The position numbers and the translations under genes were made by a program. From Achromobacter anxifer (lineage in GTDB: Bacteria; Pseudomonadota; Gammaproteobacteria; Burkholderiales; Burkholderiaceae_B), in NCBI RefSeq assembly GCF_903652925.1, contig NZ_CAHLAR010000002.1, forward strand, positions 558,001 to 622,000: a DNA stretch of 64,000 nt. Direction: 5' to 3'. This document shows, piece by piece, positions 8,766 through 18,745 of the stretch (position 1 is the first letter of the stretch; every line of letters begins with the position of its first letter). The notes under the pieces are model-generated. The model had not been told where the DNA came from. It ran no database searches and saw only the letters and a program-made list of their open reading frames with translations.

Positions 8766-9605
8766 GTGAATCCCGGACATGACGCGCAGGCCGCAACGCC
8801 GGCCCCGGCGGTGCTCGATATCAACAATATCGAAGTCGTCTACAACAAGGCGGTGCAGGTGCTGCGCGGCTTGTCCCTGTCGGTGCCCGCCGGCAGCATC
8901 GTGGCGCTGTTGGGCAGCAACGGCGCCGGCAAATCCACCACCCTGAAGGCCGTGTCCGGCCTGCTGGACCTGGAGGATGGCGCGCTGGTGCGCGGGCAGA
9001 TCGTCTTCAACGGCGGCGACACCGCGGGCGCCCGGCCGCAGAACCTGGTACGCGCGGGTCTGGCCCACGTGATGGAAGGGCGGCGGGTGTTCGAGGACCT
9101 GACGGTGGAGGAAAACCTGGTGGCCGCGACCTACGCGCTGACCGGCCGGACCGGGGCGAAGGCGGACTTCGACCTGGTCTATGGCTATTTCCCGCGCCTG
9201 TTCGAGCGCCGCCGCGGCCTGGCGGGCTACCTGTCTGGCGGCGAACAGCAGATGCTGGCCATCGGACGCGCGCTGATCGCCCAGCCCAGGCTGATGCTGC
9301 TGGACGAGCCTTCGCTGGGCCTGTCGCCGATGCTGGTGGAGAACATCTTTTCCATCATCGCGCGCATCAACCATGAACAAGGGGTGTCGATGCTGCTGGT
9401 GGAGCAGAACGCCTCGGTGGCGCTGGCGGTGGCGCACTACGGCTACATCATGGAGACCGGCAAGGTAGTGATCGACGGCAGCGCCGAGAAGCTGGCGGCC
9501 GATCCGGACGTGCGCGAGTTTTACCTGGGCGTGGGCGGCGCGGGCGAGGCCCGCGGCTTTCGCGACATCAAGCACTACAAGCGCCGCAAGCGCTGGCTGT
9601 CATGA
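8766..9605 (+). CDS. livF: Branched-chain-type ABC transporter ATP-binding protein (LivF-like)
   Basis: Second ATPase of the importer, 279 residues, starting at GTG 8766 seven bases after the binding-protein stop. Walker A GSNGAGKSTT, signature YLSGGEQQMLAIGRAL and Walker B LMLLDEPSLGLSP are intact, followed by VEQNASVALAVAHYGYIM. The VMEGRRVFEDLTVEENL Q-loop region is LivF-specific. The C-terminus has a basic tail (KHYKRRKRW) beyond the usual end. Its stop overlaps the start of the acyl-CoA synthetase gene, tying transport to activation. Confidence 0.9.
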   Translation: MNPGHDAQAATPAPAVLDINNIEVVYNKAVQVLRGLSLSVPAGSIVALLGSNGAGKSTTLKAVSGLLDLEDGALVRGQIVFNGGDTAGARPQNLVRAGLAHVMEGRRVFEDLTVEENLVAATYALTGRTGAKADFDLVYGYFPRLFERRRGLAGYLSGGEQQMLAIGRALIAQPRLMLLDEPSLGLSPMLVENIFSIIARINHEQGVSMLLVEQNASVALAVAHYGYIMETGKVVIDGSAEKLAADPDVREFYLGVGGAGEARGFRDIKHYKRRKRWLS

Positions 9606-11461
9606 TGGACAAGCACATGGATATCTCCGGCGCATCCGCGCAGGCGTGGCCAGCCTTGACGCTGCCGCAGATGCTGCGCGAACAGGCCCGGCGCCAGCCC
9701 GCGGCCATCGCCATCCGGCAAAAGGATTTCGGCATCTGGAAGCCCATGAGCTGGGCGGAATACTGGAGCCGGGCCTGCCGCGTCGGCCTGGGCCTGCGCG
9801 CACTGGGGCTGAGCGCCGGCGGCCGCGTCGCCATCGTGTCCGAGAACCGCGTGGAATGGCTGCTGACCCAGATGGGCGCGGGCGCGGTCGGCGGCGTGGC
9901 GGTGGGCGTGTATTCCACCAGCCCGGCCGAGGAAATGGGCTACGTGCTGGAACACGCGGACGTGGAACTGGTGGTGTGCGAGGACCAGGAGCAGACCGAC
10001 AAAGTGCTGCAGGTGGCCGGCAGGCTGCCGCTCTTGCGCCGCATCGTCATGATGGAGACCAAGGGCCTGCGCTCCTATGCGCCGGCCGAACGCGATCGCA
10101 TCGTGAGCTATGCCGAGGTCGAGGCCGAGGGCGCGCGGCGCGAGGCGGCCGAGCTTGCGGGGCTGAACGCGGCGCTGGACGGCCAGCGGCTGGAAGACAC
10201 GGGCCTCATGATCTACACGTCCGGTTCCACCGGCAAGCCCAAGGGCGCGATGCTCAGCTACGGCAATATGCGCGGCGTGGCGCCGGGGATCGCCGATCGC
10301 CTGTCTATGGACAGCAATAGCGTGCACCTGTCGTACCTGCCGCTGTGCCATGTGGCCGAGCAGATGCTGTCCACCTTCGTGCCCATCTACCTGGGCGCGC
10401 AGGTCAACTTCGGCGAATCGATACGCACGGTGCAGGAAGACCTGCGCGAGGTCGCGCCGACGATATTCCTGGGCGTGCCGCGCATCTGGGAAAAGCTGCA
10501 CGCCGCCATTTCGATCAAGATGCAGGAAGCGGGGCGTCTGCAGCAATGGCTGTACCGGCGCGCGCTGGCGGCCCGCGCGCCGTTCCTGGAGAAAGCGCCC
10601 GCGCAGTACACGCTGCGCGAACGCTGGACGAGCTGGCTGTGGTACTGGCTGGTGCTGCGCGCCCTGCAGAACTTCATCGGCCTGCGGCGCGTGCGGGTGG
10701 CGATGACCGGGGCGGCGCCGATTTCGCCCGACGTGGTGCGCTACTTCCGCACCTTGGGCGTGCCGCTGATCGAGGTCTACGGGCTGACGGAGTCGGCGGG
10801 CATGATCTTCGGCCAGCATCCGGACCGGGTGAAGGTGGGCACGGTGGGCGAGCCCATCCTGGGGGTGGAATGGCGCATGGGAGAGGCCGGCGAGCTGCTG
10901 GTGCGCGGCGACATGGTGTTCCAGGGCTACTACAAGAACCAGGAAGCCACCGCTACCACGGTGCGCGACGGCTGGCTGTACACCGGCGACGTGGTGGCGG
11001 AAGAGGCGGGGCGGGTGCGCATCGTGGACCGCTTGAAGGACATCATGATCACGGCGGGCGGCAAGAACCTGACGCCCTCGGAGATCGAAAACGCCGTCAA
11101 GGGCAGCCCTTATGTGAAGGAATGCATCGTGATCGCGGACGGCCGGAAGTACGTGTCCGCGCTGATCCAGCTGGAATTCGACACGGTGGGCAAGTGGGCC
11201 GAGTCGCGCCGCATCGCGTTCACGCATTTCCGGTCGCTGGCCGAATGCGCGCAGGTGCGCGAACTGGTCCAGCAGGAAGTCGCGCGCGCCAACGCCGGCC
11301 TGGCGCCGGTGGCGCAGATCAAGCGCTTCCACTTGCTGACCAAGGAACTGGATCATGACGATGGCGAAGTGACGGCGACCATGAAGGTCAGGCGCGCCAG
11401 CATCTACCGCAGCTACGCGGACGAAATCGAAGCGCTCTACGTTGAGGAGACGACGGCATGA
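9602..11461 (+). CDS. AMP-dependent acyl-CoA synthetase (long-chain fatty acid--CoA ligase type)
   Basis: An adenylate-forming ligase of 619 residues that makes acyl-CoA from a free acid, ATP and CoA. The P-loop-like motif [17 protein letters not shown] lies near residue 203. VYGLTESAG, the YTGDV aspartate motif and the hinge [21 protein letters not shown] are all present. Length and the large C-terminal lid match the bacterial long-chain group. It overlaps livF by 4 nt and the thiolase by 4 nt. In context it traps the imported acid as its CoA ester. Chain length cannot be decided from sequence. Confidence 0.9.
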   Translation: MMDKHMDISGASAQAWPALTLPQMLREQARRQPAAIAIRQKDFGIWKPMSWAEYWSRACRVGLGLRALGLSAGGRVAIVSENRVEWLLTQMGAGAVGGVAVGVYSTSPAEEMGYVLEHADVELVVCEDQEQTDKVLQVAGRLPLLRRIVMMETKGLRSYAPAERDRIVSYAEVEAEGARREAAELAGLNAALDGQRLEDTGLMIYTSGSTGKPKGAMLSYGNMRGVAPGIADRLSMDSNSVHLSYLPLCHVAEQMLSTFVPIYLGAQVNFGESIRTVQEDLREVAPTIFLGVPRIWEKLHAAISIKMQEAGRLQQWLYRRALAARAPFLEKAPAQYTLRERWTSWLWYWLVLRALQNFIGLRRVRVAMTGAAPISPDVVRYFRTLGVPLIEVYGLTESAGMIFGQHPDRVKVGTVGEPILGVEWRMGEAGELLVRGDMVFQGYYKNQEATATTVRDGWLYTGDVVAEEAGRVRIVDRLKDIMITAGGKNLTPSEIENAVKGSPYVKECIVIADGRKYVSALIQLEFDTVGKWAESRRIAFTHFRSLAECAQVRELVQQEVARANAGLAPVAQIKRFHLLTKELDHDDGEVTATMKVRRASIYRSYADEIEALYVEETTA

Positions 11462-12612
11462 ACGAAGCCGTGATCGTGGAGGCCGTGCGCACGCCTTTCG
11501 GGCGGCGCGGCGGATGGTGGGCGGACACGCGGCCGGACACGCTGCTGGCGCACACGGTGCAGGGTCTGCTGGGGCGCGCGGGCCTGCCGGGCGCAAAGGT
11601 CGAGGACCTGATCGCGGGCTGCGTCAGCCAGGCGGGCGAGCAGGGCGCCAACATCGGTCGGCTGGCCGCCATGCTGGCCGGCCTGCCCGAGAGCGTGCCG
11701 GGCGTGGCCCTTAACCGGATGTGCGGCTCCAGCCAGCAGGCGGTGCATTTCGGCGCGCAGGCCATCGCCGCGGGCGACATGCGCTACGTGGTGGCGGGCG
11801 GGGTCGAAAGCATGAGCCGGGTGCCGATGTTCCTGGACGTGACGCTGGGGCAGAGAGAGTTCCGCGGCTTCGAGGGCTTGAACCCTGCACTGCTGGAACG
11901 CTATCCATTGATCCACCAGATCGAAAGCGCGGAGCGGATTGCCGAGAGGTGGCAGTTGTCGCAGGCCGAGATGGACGAATGGGCCAGGGAAAGCCATGCG
12001 CGGGCCTGGCGCGCGGCGCAGGCCGGACTGCACGCCGAGCTGCTGCCGGGACCGCGCGCAGATGCCGGACGCGACGAGGGCATACGCGAGACGACGGATC
12101 CCGCCCGCATGGCGGCCATGGCGCCGGCAATGCGGCCGCCGGGGCAGGGCGGCGTCACCGCCGCCAACGCCAGCCAGTTGGCGGACGGCGCGTCGGCGGT
12201 GCTGCTGGCGGACCGCGACACGGCCCTGGCCGATGGCTTGCGGCCGCGCGCGCGCTTCCTGGCGCGGGTGGTGGTGGGGTCGGATCCGGTGTTGCAGTTG
12301 ACCGGAGTGATTCCGGCGGCCCGGCAGGCATTGGCGCGCGCCGGGCTGAAGCTGGAAGACCTGGACTGGATCGAAATCAACGAGGCCTTCGCCAGCGTGG
12401 TGCTGGCCTGGCAGCGCGAGCTGGGCGCGGACCTGGCGCGGGTCAATCCCTGGGGCGGCGCGATCGCCCACGGCCATCCGCTGGGGGCGACGGGCGCGGG
12501 ACTGATGGCCAAGATGCTCGCGGGCCTGGAGGCGACCGAAGGCCAGCTGGGCATGCAGCTGATGTGCATCGGCCATGGCATGGCCACGGCGACCATCATC
12601 CAGAGGCGGTGA
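11458..12612 (+). CDS. Acetyl-CoA acyltransferase (thiolase)
   Basis: Degradative thiolase of 384 residues. The acylated cysteine is Cys89 in [16 protein letters not shown]. The other catalytic elements are [22 protein letters not shown] (His) and the C-terminal Cys motif CIGHGMATA, where the commoner CxGGGMG reads CIGHGMA. The gene overlaps the acyl-CoA synthetase by 4 nt. It performs the final thiolytic step of a beta-oxidation round whose hydratase/isomerase may be the divergent crotonase at 3758-4561. No acyl-CoA dehydrogenase is present in this operon, so that step must come from elsewhere. Confidence 0.9.
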   Translation: MNEAVIVEAVRTPFGRRGGWWADTRPDTLLAHTVQGLLGRAGLPGAKVEDLIAGCVSQAGEQGANIGRLAAMLAGLPESVPGVALNRMCGSSQQAVHFGAQAIAAGDMRYVVAGGVESMSRVPMFLDVTLGQREFRGFEGLNPALLERYPLIHQIESAERIAERWQLSQAEMDEWARESHARAWRAAQAGLHAELLPGPRADAGRDEGIRETTDPARMAAMAPAMRPPGQGGVTAANASQLADGASAVLLADRDTALADGLRPRARFLARVVVGSDPVLQLTGVIPAARQALARAGLKLEDLDWIEINEAFASVVLAWQRELGADLARVNPWGGAIAHGHPLGATGAGLMAKMLAGLEATEGQLGMQLMCIGHGMATATIIQRR

Positions 12613-12618
12613 TCGCTC

Positions 12619-13254
12619 ATGGAGAAAATCCGGGAAGCCGCGGAAGGACGCGACGAGGGGACGGAATCCGAACGCCGGCGGGAGGTGATCCTGACGGCGG
12701 GCCAGCTCTTCTGCAAGCACGGGTACGAACGCACCACCGTGCGCGAGCTGGCGCGGGCCGTGGGCTTGCAGTCCGGCAGTCTGTTCCACCATTTCCGCAG
12801 CAAGGAAGAGATCCTGGTGGCGGTGATGAACAATGGCATCCAGGAAGTGATCGACGACGGCGAACGCGCGCTGGCGCGCTACCAGGCGCCGGCGGACCGG
12901 CTGGCGGCGCTGTTTCGCGTGCACATGTGGAGCATGCTGCACGGCGCGGGCGGCGATGCCATGAATGCGCTGGTGTACGAGTGGCGCAGCCTGTCCGCGC
13001 CCAGCCAGGCGGTGGTCAAGTCGCTGAGCGACCGCTACGAGGCGATGTGGCAGGACGCGGTGGCGGCGGCGGTGGCGGCGGGGCTGCTGCAGGGCGACGC
13101 GCGCGTCATCAAGCGCTGCGTGCTGGGCGCGATGAACCTGACGGTGCAGTGGTACAAGCCGGGCGGCCGCTTGCGGCCTGCGGAGTTCATCGACGCGATG
13201 TTGCAGGCGTCGCTGCCGTCCTTGCCGGCGGGCGCGGGCAGATGGCCCGAATAG
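12619..13254 (+). CDS. TetR/AcrR-family transcriptional regulator
   Basis: A 211-residue one-component repressor. The helix-turn-helix reads HGYERTTVRELARAVGLQSG followed by SLFHHFRSKEEIL, the strongest TetR signature. The C-terminal domain is all-helical and would bind a ligand, plausibly an acyl-CoA made by the operon. It starts 6 nt after the thiolase and is the last gene of the importer operon, so it is probably autoregulated through the palindrome at 4625-4644 (inference). Confidence 0.9.
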   Translation: MEKIREAAEGRDEGTESERRREVILTAGQLFCKHGYERTTVRELARAVGLQSGSLFHHFRSKEEILVAVMNNGIQEVIDDGERALARYQAPADRLAALFRVHMWSMLHGAGGDAMNALVYEWRSLSAPSQAVVKSLSDRYEAMWQDAVAAAVAAGLLQGDARVIKRCVLGAMNLTVQWYKPGGRLRPAEFIDAMLQASLPSLPAGAGRWPE

Positions 13255-13285
13255 GGCCTGCACGGCCGCCGATGGGAACGAACGA

Positions 13286-13304
13286 GCCGGGCGTCAGCCC
13301 CGGC
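13286..13304. terminator. Weak hairpin between convergent genes
   Basis: GCCGGG (13286-13291) pairs with CCCGGC (13299-13304) around a 7-nt loop, between the ends of the convergent TetR gene and a small membrane-protein gene. There is no T-tract, so terminator function is only suggested by position. Confidence 0.3.
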
Positions 13305-13614
13305 GCTTGAAGAACGCGCCCACGGCACAGATGACGCCCAGCGCCAGCAGGGAACCGGCCACGGGCAGCAGGAAGTCCACCTGGCCGTGATAGCCGCCGC
13401 CCGTGACGCCGCCGGCGACCCCGCCCGCCCACAGCAGGAAGGTCATCACGGAGGCAGCCACCGCGATCGCGGTGGCGATGCACAGCGCGATGAAAACCGG
13501 CCGGCGCTGCCGCGCCGCCGGATAGGAGGATGCGGGCTGGGCGTTGCGGGGCTGTTTGATCCAATAGATCAGCCCCGCCACGACCAGCAGCAGCATCATG
13601 ATCTTGAACATCAT
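13294..13614 (-). CDS. Small hypothetical membrane protein
   Basis: A 106-residue protein I do not recognise as a named family. Three hydrophobic helices are visible: residues about 2-17 (FKIMMLLLVVAGLIYWI), about 40-67 and about 79-100. The first is followed by a basic, proline-rich cytosolic linker (KQPRNAQPASSYPAARQRR), and the chain ends in KKRR-like FFKRRG. It lies 15 nt downstream of lysS on the same strand, probably as the last gene of the prfB-SDR-lysS transcription unit. A function cannot be inferred. Confidence 0.7.
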   Translation of the reverse strand: MMFKIMMLLLVVAGLIYWIKQPRNAQPASSYPAARQRRPVFIALCIATAIAVAASVMTFLLWAGGVAGGVTGGGYHGQVDFLLPVAGSLLALGVICAVGAFFKRRG

Positions 13615-13629
13615 GATGCGGACCGCCGT

Positions 13630-15153
13630 TTAGTCTTCACGGCGCAGGTGCGGGAACAGGATGACGTCGCGGATGCTGGGGCTGTCGGTCAGCAGCATGA
13701 CCAGGCGGTCGATGCCGATGCCGCAGCCGCCCGTCGGAGGCATGCCGTATTCCAGGGCGCGGATGTAGTCCGCGTCGTAATACATGGCTTCCTCGTCGCC
13801 CGCGTCCTTGGCCTCGACCTGCGAACGGAAGCGCTCGGCCTGGTCTTCGGGATCGTTCAGCTCCGAGAAGCCGTTGGCGATTTCGCGGCCGGTCATGAAG
13901 AGCTCGAAGCGCTCGGTGATGCCCTCGCGGGTATCGGAGGCGCGCGCCAGCGGCGAGACTTCCACCGGGTAGTCGATGATGTAGGTGGGGTTCCAGAGCT
14001 TGGCTTCGGCGGTCTCTTCGAACAGCGCCAGTTGCAGCGCGCCCAGGCCGGCGCGCGACAGCACCGGGCCGTCGGCGTCGGCGCCCAGCTTCTTGAGCTC
14101 GGCGCGCACGAAGGCCGGATCGTCGAGCTGCGCCTGGGTGTAGCCGGGCGCGTACTTGAGGATGGCTTCGCAGATGGTCAGGCGGTCGAACGGCTTGCCC
14201 AGGTCCAGCTCGCGTTCCTGGTAGGTCAGAACGGCGCTGCCGGTGGCCGAGATGGCGGCCTGGCGGATCAGTTCTTCCGTGAAGTCCATGAGCCAGCGGT
14301 AATCCGCGAAGGCCGCATAGAACTCCATCATGGTGAATTCAGGGTTGTGGCGCGGGCTGACGCCCTCGTTGCGGAAGTTGCGGTTGACTTCGAAGACGCG
14401 CTCGAAGCCACCCACGATCAGGCGCTTGAGGTAGAGCTCGGGCGCGATGCGCAGGAACATTTCCATGTCCAGCGCGTTGTGGTGCGTGACGAAGGGCTTG
14501 GCCGCCGCGCCGCCCGGGATCGGGTGCAGCATGGGGGTTTCCACTTCGAGGAAGCCCGCGTTCAGCATGAACTGGCGGATGCTGCCCACAGCCTTGCTGC
14601 GCGCCTCGAACGTGCGGCGCGTGGCGTCCGTCATGATGAGGTCGACGTAGCGCTGGCGGTAGCGCAGTTCCTGGTCGGCCACGCCGTGGAACTTGTCGGG
14701 CAGCGGGCGCAGCGACTTGGACAGCAGGCGGGCGTTGGCAGCGTGCACCGACAGCTCGCCCTTGTTGGTCTTGAAGACCGACCCTTCGATCGCGATGATG
14801 TCGCCGATGTCCCATTGCTTGAAGGCGGCGTAGCTGTCTTCGCCCAGGGTGCCGCGGTCCAGGTAGATCTGGATGCGGCCGGTGCTGTCCTGCAGCGTGG
14901 CGAAGCTGGCCTTGCCCATGACGCGCTTGAGCATCATGCGGCCGGCGACCTTGACGTTGACGGGGTTGGCGGCGAGGGCTTCCTGCTCCTGGCCGTCGTA
15001 CTTGTCATGCAGGGCCGCGGCGCGGGCGTCGGGGACGAAGTCGTTGGGGTACGCGACCCCGGTTTCGCGCAGTTTGGCCAGCTTGGCGCGCCGTTCGGCG
15101 ATCAAGCGGTTTTCGTCCTGGGCGGGCGCCGGAGTGGTCGAGTGGTCGGTCAT
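13630..15153 (-). CDS. lysS: Lysyl-tRNA synthetase, class II
   Basis: Charges tRNA-Lys with lysine in the cytoplasm; 507 residues, close to the usual 505. The N-terminal OB-fold anticodon-binding domain includes [19 protein letters not shown]. Class II motif 2 is [20 protein letters not shown] and motif 3 ends [16 protein letters not shown] near the C-terminus. It sits downstream of prfB with a short-chain dehydrogenase gene between them. The prfB-lysS neighbourhood is widespread in proteobacteria. Confidence 0.97.
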   Translation of the reverse strand: MTDHSTTPAPAQDENRLIAERRAKLAKLRETGVAYPNDFVPDARAAALHDKYDGQEQEALAANPVNVKVAGRMMLKRVMGKASFATLQDSTGRIQIYLDRGTLGEDSYAAFKQWDIGDIIAIEGSVFKTNKGELSVHAANARLLSKSLRPLPDKFHGVADQELRYRQRYVDLIMTDATRRTFEARSKAVGSIRQFMLNAGFLEVETPMLHPIPGGAAAKPFVTHHNALDMEMFLRIAPELYLKRLIVGGFERVFEVNRNFRNEGVSPRHNPEFTMMEFYAAFADYRWLMDFTEELIRQAAISATGSAVLTYQERELDLGKPFDRLTICEAILKYAPGYTQAQLDDPAFVRAELKKLGADADGPVLSRAGLGALQLALFEETAEAKLWNPTYIIDYPVEVSPLARASDTREGITERFELFMTGREIANGFSELNDPEDQAERFRSQVEAKDAGDEEAMYYDADYIRALEYGMPPTGGCGIGIDRLVMLLTDSPSIRDVILFPHLRRED

Positions 15154-15163
15154 GGTCGGGAGA

Positions 15164-15919
15164 TCAGTCGTAATTGCGGATGTCGTCGATTTCGGTCGTG
15201 CCGAAATCTTCGCGATCCAGGTAGGCGAGGATGCGGGAGGCCACGTTGGCGGGCGAGGACAGCTTGCCGGTCGCGTGGAACTCCTGGAACTTGGCCAGCG
15301 CCGGGAAGCTTTCCGGATCGCTGGAACGGATGGCGACCTGCATGTCGGTGTCGACGATGCCGGGGGCCAGCGCGACGATGCGCGCGCCGTCGGCGCCTTG
15401 CTCCGCCTTGACCACGCGCGAGTACATGTCGAGCGCGGCCTTGGTGGCGCAGTAGACGCCCCAGCCGGCGTTCGGGTTGCGGCCCGCGCCGGAGGAGATG
15501 TTGAGCACGCGGCGGTCGGCCTTGAGGTCTTCGACCGCGGCCAGGAAGCGCGCGGTGAGCAGCATGACGGCGCTGACGTTCAGGTTGAAGGCGGCGGTGA
15601 TGGCCGCGCCGTCGACCAGGGCGTCGGTGCCGGCGATGGGGTGCACCGTGCCGGCGTTGTTGATCAGCAGATAGCGGCTGGCATCGCGCGGCAGCGACGC
15701 GCAGATGCGCTGCGCCGCCGTCTCAACGGCGTTCAGGTCCGACAGGTCCACGGACAGCTGTTCCAGCTGCGCGTCCTGCGAACGCGCATAGGCGGCCAGT
15801 TCGGGATCTTCACGGCGCGCCAGCGTGATCAGGCGCGTGCCCGGTTTGGCCAGGCCGCGCGCCATGGCGGCGCCGATGCCGCGCGATGCGCCGGTGAGAA
15901 TTGCGATGGTGTCGGACAT
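15164..15919 (-). CDS. Short-chain dehydrogenase/reductase
   Basis: NAD(P)-dependent oxidoreductase of the classical SDR family, 251 residues. The cofactor motif [10 protein letters not shown] lies at about 9-18, NNAG is present, and the catalytic Ser and Tyr-x3-Lys are in NISSGAGR and YCATKAALD. The overall sequence recalls sepiapterin/benzil-reductase-type SDRs, but the substrate is not determinable. It is inserted between prfB (41 nt upstream) and lysS (10 nt downstream) on the same strand, so it should be co-transcribed with translation genes without an obvious functional link. Confidence 0.88.
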   Translation of the reverse strand: MSDTIAILTGASRGIGAAMARGLAKPGTRLITLARREDPELAAYARSQDAQLEQLSVDLSDLNAVETAAQRICASLPRDASRYLLINNAGTVHPIAGTDALVDGAAITAAFNLNVSAVMLLTARFLAAVEDLKADRRVLNISSGAGRNPNAGWGVYCATKAALDMYSRVVKAEQGADGARIVALAPGIVDTDMQVAIRSSDPESFPALAKFQEFHATGKLSSPANVASRILAYLDREDFGTTEIDDIRNYD

Positions 15920-15959
15920 TCGTGAACCTCTGGATGCGTTGAGGGGAGTATCGCGAAAC

Positions 15960-17064
15960 TTAGATGCCTTGCTTCAGGCTGGCCTGGATGAAGGGATCCA
16001 GGTCGCCATCCAGCACTTTCTGCGTGTTGGAAATTTCAACGTTGGTGCGCAGGTCCTTGATGCGGCTCTGGTCCAGCACGTAGGAGCGGATCTGGTGGCC
16101 CCAGCCCACGTCGGTCTTGGAGTCTTCCAGCTTCTGCTGCTCGGCCATGCGGTTGCGCATTTCCAGTTCGTAGAGCTTGGATTTCAGCATCTGCATCGCT
16201 TCGGCGCGGTTGCGGTGCTGCGAACGGTCGTTCTGGCACTGCACCACGATGCCGGTGGGCATGTGGGTCAGGCGCACGGCCGAGTCGGTCTTGTTGATGT
16301 GTTGGCCGCCCGCGCCGGAAGCGCGGTAGGTGTCCACGCGCAGGTCGGCCGGGTTCACTTCGACTTCGAAGGACTCGTCGACTTCCGGGTAGACGAAGAC
16401 GCTGGCGAACGAGGTGTGGCGGCCGCCCGAGGAGTCGAACGGGCTCTTGCGGACCAGGCGGTGCACGCCGGTTTCCGTGCGCAGGTAGCCGAAGGCGTAC
16501 TCGCCTTCGATCTTGATGGTCGCGGACTTCAGGCCGGCCACGTCGCCTTCGGATTCTTCCAGCACTTCGGCCTTAAAGCCCTTGCGCTCGGCGTACTTCA
16601 GGTACTGGCGCAGCAGCATGGAGGCCCAGTCCTGCGCTTCCGTGCCGCCGGCGCCGGCCTGGATGTCCAGGAAGCAGTTCAGCGGGTCGGCCGGATTGGA
16701 GAACATGCGGCGGAATTCCAGCGCTTCCAGCTTTTCCTGGAAGGCGTTGGCATCCCCTTCCAGGGATTCGAGGGTGGCATCGTCGTCGTCGGAGGCGGCC
16801 ATCTCGAACAGTTCGTTCGAGTCCGCCAGGCCCGTGCCCAGGGCGGTGAGCGTTTCCACCACGTCTTCCAGGGCTTTCTTTTCACGGCCCAGGTCCTGGG
16901 CGTGCTTGGGGTCGTTCCAGACCGCCGGGTCTTCGAGCTCGGCGTTTACGACTTGCAGGCGTTCAGCTTTGGCATCGTAGTCAAAGATACCTCCGTAGAG
17001 CCTGTTCGCGCTCCGCGTAATCGGCGAGGCGGGCTGCGAGCTGGTTCTGACGTTCGGCTTCCAT
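15960..17064 (-). CDS. prfB: Peptide chain release factor 2, with programmed +1 frameshift
   Basis: Recognises UGA/UAA stop codons and releases the peptide. The gene is in two frames. Codons 1-27 run from ATG 17064 to 16984 (ending ...RRYL), codon 28 is an in-frame TGA (16983-16981), and a +1 shift at CTT-TGA-C resumes at GAC 16982 and runs to TAA at 15960. This gives 367 residues (E. coli RF2 has 365). The class-2 SPF anticodon-like tripeptide is in [12 protein letters not shown] and the catalytic GGQ in [13 protein letters not shown]. The broken frame is conserved regulation, not a pseudogene. Confidence 0.97.
16980..16998 (-). promoter_or_regulatory. RF2 programmed frameshift signal
   Basis: On the minus strand, a Shine-Dalgarno-like GGAGG (16994-16990) lies three bases before CTT-TGA-C. 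This is the same spacing as in E. coli prfB. It makes RF2 synthesis autoregulatory: low RF2 lets the ribosome pause at TGA and slip by +1. Confidence 0.95.
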
Positions 17065-17096
17065 GATGATCCTGTCCTGATGACTTTTGTGCGAAA

Positions 17097-17279
17097 CCAA
17101 GCATTTTACCGTGCTTGGGCCAAGTGCGCGGCCGCATCGCAGGAAGGGGGACGGATCGGGACGCAGACGTCCCCCCCGGCGCGGACCCGGGCCGTTCAGT
17201 TTTTCGTCAAGCGAGGGGTTCTAGGCTGGGGGTAGCGGGCCAACCGTCCCTGATCGGGACGGCCGTACCGCTACGGTAC
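17097..17279. repeat. Cluster of inverted repeats in the prfB / MFS divergent region
   Basis: Four perfect inverted repeats lie in series: CCAAGCA/TGCTTGG (17097-17103, 17112-17118), GGGGGACG/CGTCCCCC (17146-17153, 17068+100 i.e. 17168-17175), CCGTCCC/GGGACGG (17244-17250, 17256-17262) and GTACCG/CGGTAC (17265-17270, 17274-17279). A 10-base direct repeat GATCGGGACG occurs at 17154 and 17252. They fill most of the 256-bp gap between prfB and the MFS gene. They could be operators or leader hairpins; neither was established. Confidence 0.6.
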
Positions 17280-17320
17280 CGGCGCAGCCGGCCTATCCCG
17301 ACAGAGGAATGGAGACATAG

Positions 17321-18631
17321 ATGGAAAATGCGATGGCCCCCGGGGTTTCGCCGGCGATCCCGGCGTCTGAGGAAGACCGGATCTACCGCAAGGTAGGGTG
17401 GCGCCTGGTGCCGCTGCTGGTGGTTTGCTACGTCGTGGCCTACCTGGACCGCGTGAACGTGGGTTTTGCCAAGCTGCAGATGCTGCAGGAGCTGCAGTTC
17501 AGCGAAACCGTGTACGGGCTGGGCGCGGGCATCTTCTTCATCGGCTACTTCATCTTCGAGATTCCCAGCAACATCATCCTGCACAAGGTAGGGGCGCGGA
17601 TCTGGATCGCGCGCATCATGATCACGTGGGGGATCATTTCCGCCTGCATGATGTTCGTGACCAGCGTGCACATGTTCTACATCCTGCGCTTCCTGCTGGG
17701 TGCGGCCGAGGCCGGGTTCTTCCCCGGCATCATCCTGTACCTGACCTATTGGTATCCGGCGGCGCGGCGCGGCCGCATCACCACCTTCTTCATGACAGCG
17801 GTGCCCATGTCCGGGCTGATCGGCGGCCCGATCTCCGGCTGGATCATGAGCACCTTCCACGGCGACCACGGCCTGTCGGGCTGGCAATGGCTGTTCCTGC
17901 TGGAGGGCATTCCTTCCGTGCTGATCGGCGTGCTGGTGCTGATCTACCTGGATGACCGCATCAACAAGGCCAAATGGCTGACCGCTGCCGAAAAAGCCGT
18001 GCTGATCCGCAACATCGCGGCCGAGGAACAGCAGAAGGAAGACCCGCCGATCCGCGCCGCGCTGGCCAAGCCGCGCGTCTGGGCCATGTCGCTGATCTAC
18101 TTCTCGTTCGTGATGGGGTTGTACGGCGTGGGCTTCTGGATGCCGACCCTGATCAAGGGCACGGGAGTGCAGAGCCCGCTGGCCATCGGCCTGCTGACGG
18201 CGGTGCCCAACCTGTTCGCCGTGATCGGCATGATCCTGATCTCGCGCAACTCGGACCGCCACCGCGAGCGCCGCTGGCACGTGGCGCTGCCCGCGCTGTT
18301 CGGCGCGCTGGGCCTGTTGTTTTCGGCTATCTGGAGCGGCAACACGGTGCTGGCCATTGCGGCGCTGACGGTGGCGAACATCGGCATCTGCACGGTGCTG
18401 CCGCTGTTCTGGAGCCTGCCCACCGCCTTGCTCGGCGGCACGGCCGCGGCGGCCGGCATCGCGCTCATCAACTCGGTGGGCAACCTGGCCGGTTTCGTCA
18501 GCCCCTACCTGGTGGGGTGGCTGAAAGATGTGACTGGCACCACCAATACCGGGTTGTACATGTTGTCGGGCTGCCTGGTGGTGGGGGCGCTGGTGGCTTT
18601 GGCGCAACCCGCGAAACTGGTGAACAAGTAG
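17321..18631 (+). CDS. MFS transporter, anion:cation symporter-like family
   Basis: A 436-residue, 12-helix inner-membrane carrier. YLDRVNVGFAKLQM after helix 1 and the loop GVGFWMPTLIKGTG in the middle are typical of the ACS family (phthalate, 4-hydroxyphenylacetate, tartrate and galactonate permeases). Such carriers import organic acids with protons. A monocistronic gene: prfB is divergent upstream behind a hairpin-rich leader and a strong hairpin follows. The substrate is unknown and there is no enzyme neighbour to suggest it. Confidence 0.9.
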   Translation: MENAMAPGVSPAIPASEEDRIYRKVGWRLVPLLVVCYVVAYLDRVNVGFAKLQMLQELQFSETVYGLGAGIFFIGYFIFEIPSNIILHKVGARIWIARIMITWGIISACMMFVTSVHMFYILRFLLGAAEAGFFPGIILYLTYWYPAARRGRITTFFMTAVPMSGLIGGPISGWIMSTFHGDHGLSGWQWLFLLEGIPSVLIGVLVLIYLDDRINKAKWLTAAEKAVLIRNIAAEEQQKEDPPIRAALAKPRVWAMSLIYFSFVMGLYGVGFWMPTLIKGTGVQSPLAIGLLTAVPNLFAVIGMILISRNSDRHRERRWHVALPALFGALGLLFSAIWSGNTVLAIAALTVANIGICTVLPLFWSLPTALLGGTAAAAGIALINSVGNLAGFVSPYLVGWLKDVTGTTNTGLYMLSGCLVVGALVALAQPAKLVNK

Positions 18632-18695
18632 GCTGAGCGCTGCGCGGGCGGACAAGGAAAGAAACCCTGGTCCGCATCGTGCGAAATCCGTCAAG

Positions 18696-18731
18696 CAATG
18701 CCCCGGCTCCCTTCCAGGCGCCGGGGCATTG
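18696..18731. terminator. Strong bidirectional-type terminator hairpin
   Basis: CAATGCCCCGGC (18696-18707) and GCCGGGGCATTG (18720-18731) form a perfect 12-bp stem with a 12-nt loop, midway between the convergent MFS and recJ genes. Position and stem strength support termination from both sides, though T-tracts are short. Confidence 0.75.
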
Positions 18732-18745
18732 TCCTTCCAGGCACC

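Noticed and set aside
15960-17064. prfB as a frameshifted pseudogene
   Set aside because: The in-frame TGA sits in the canonical programmed frameshift site and the downstream protein is complete with SPF and GGQ motifs.
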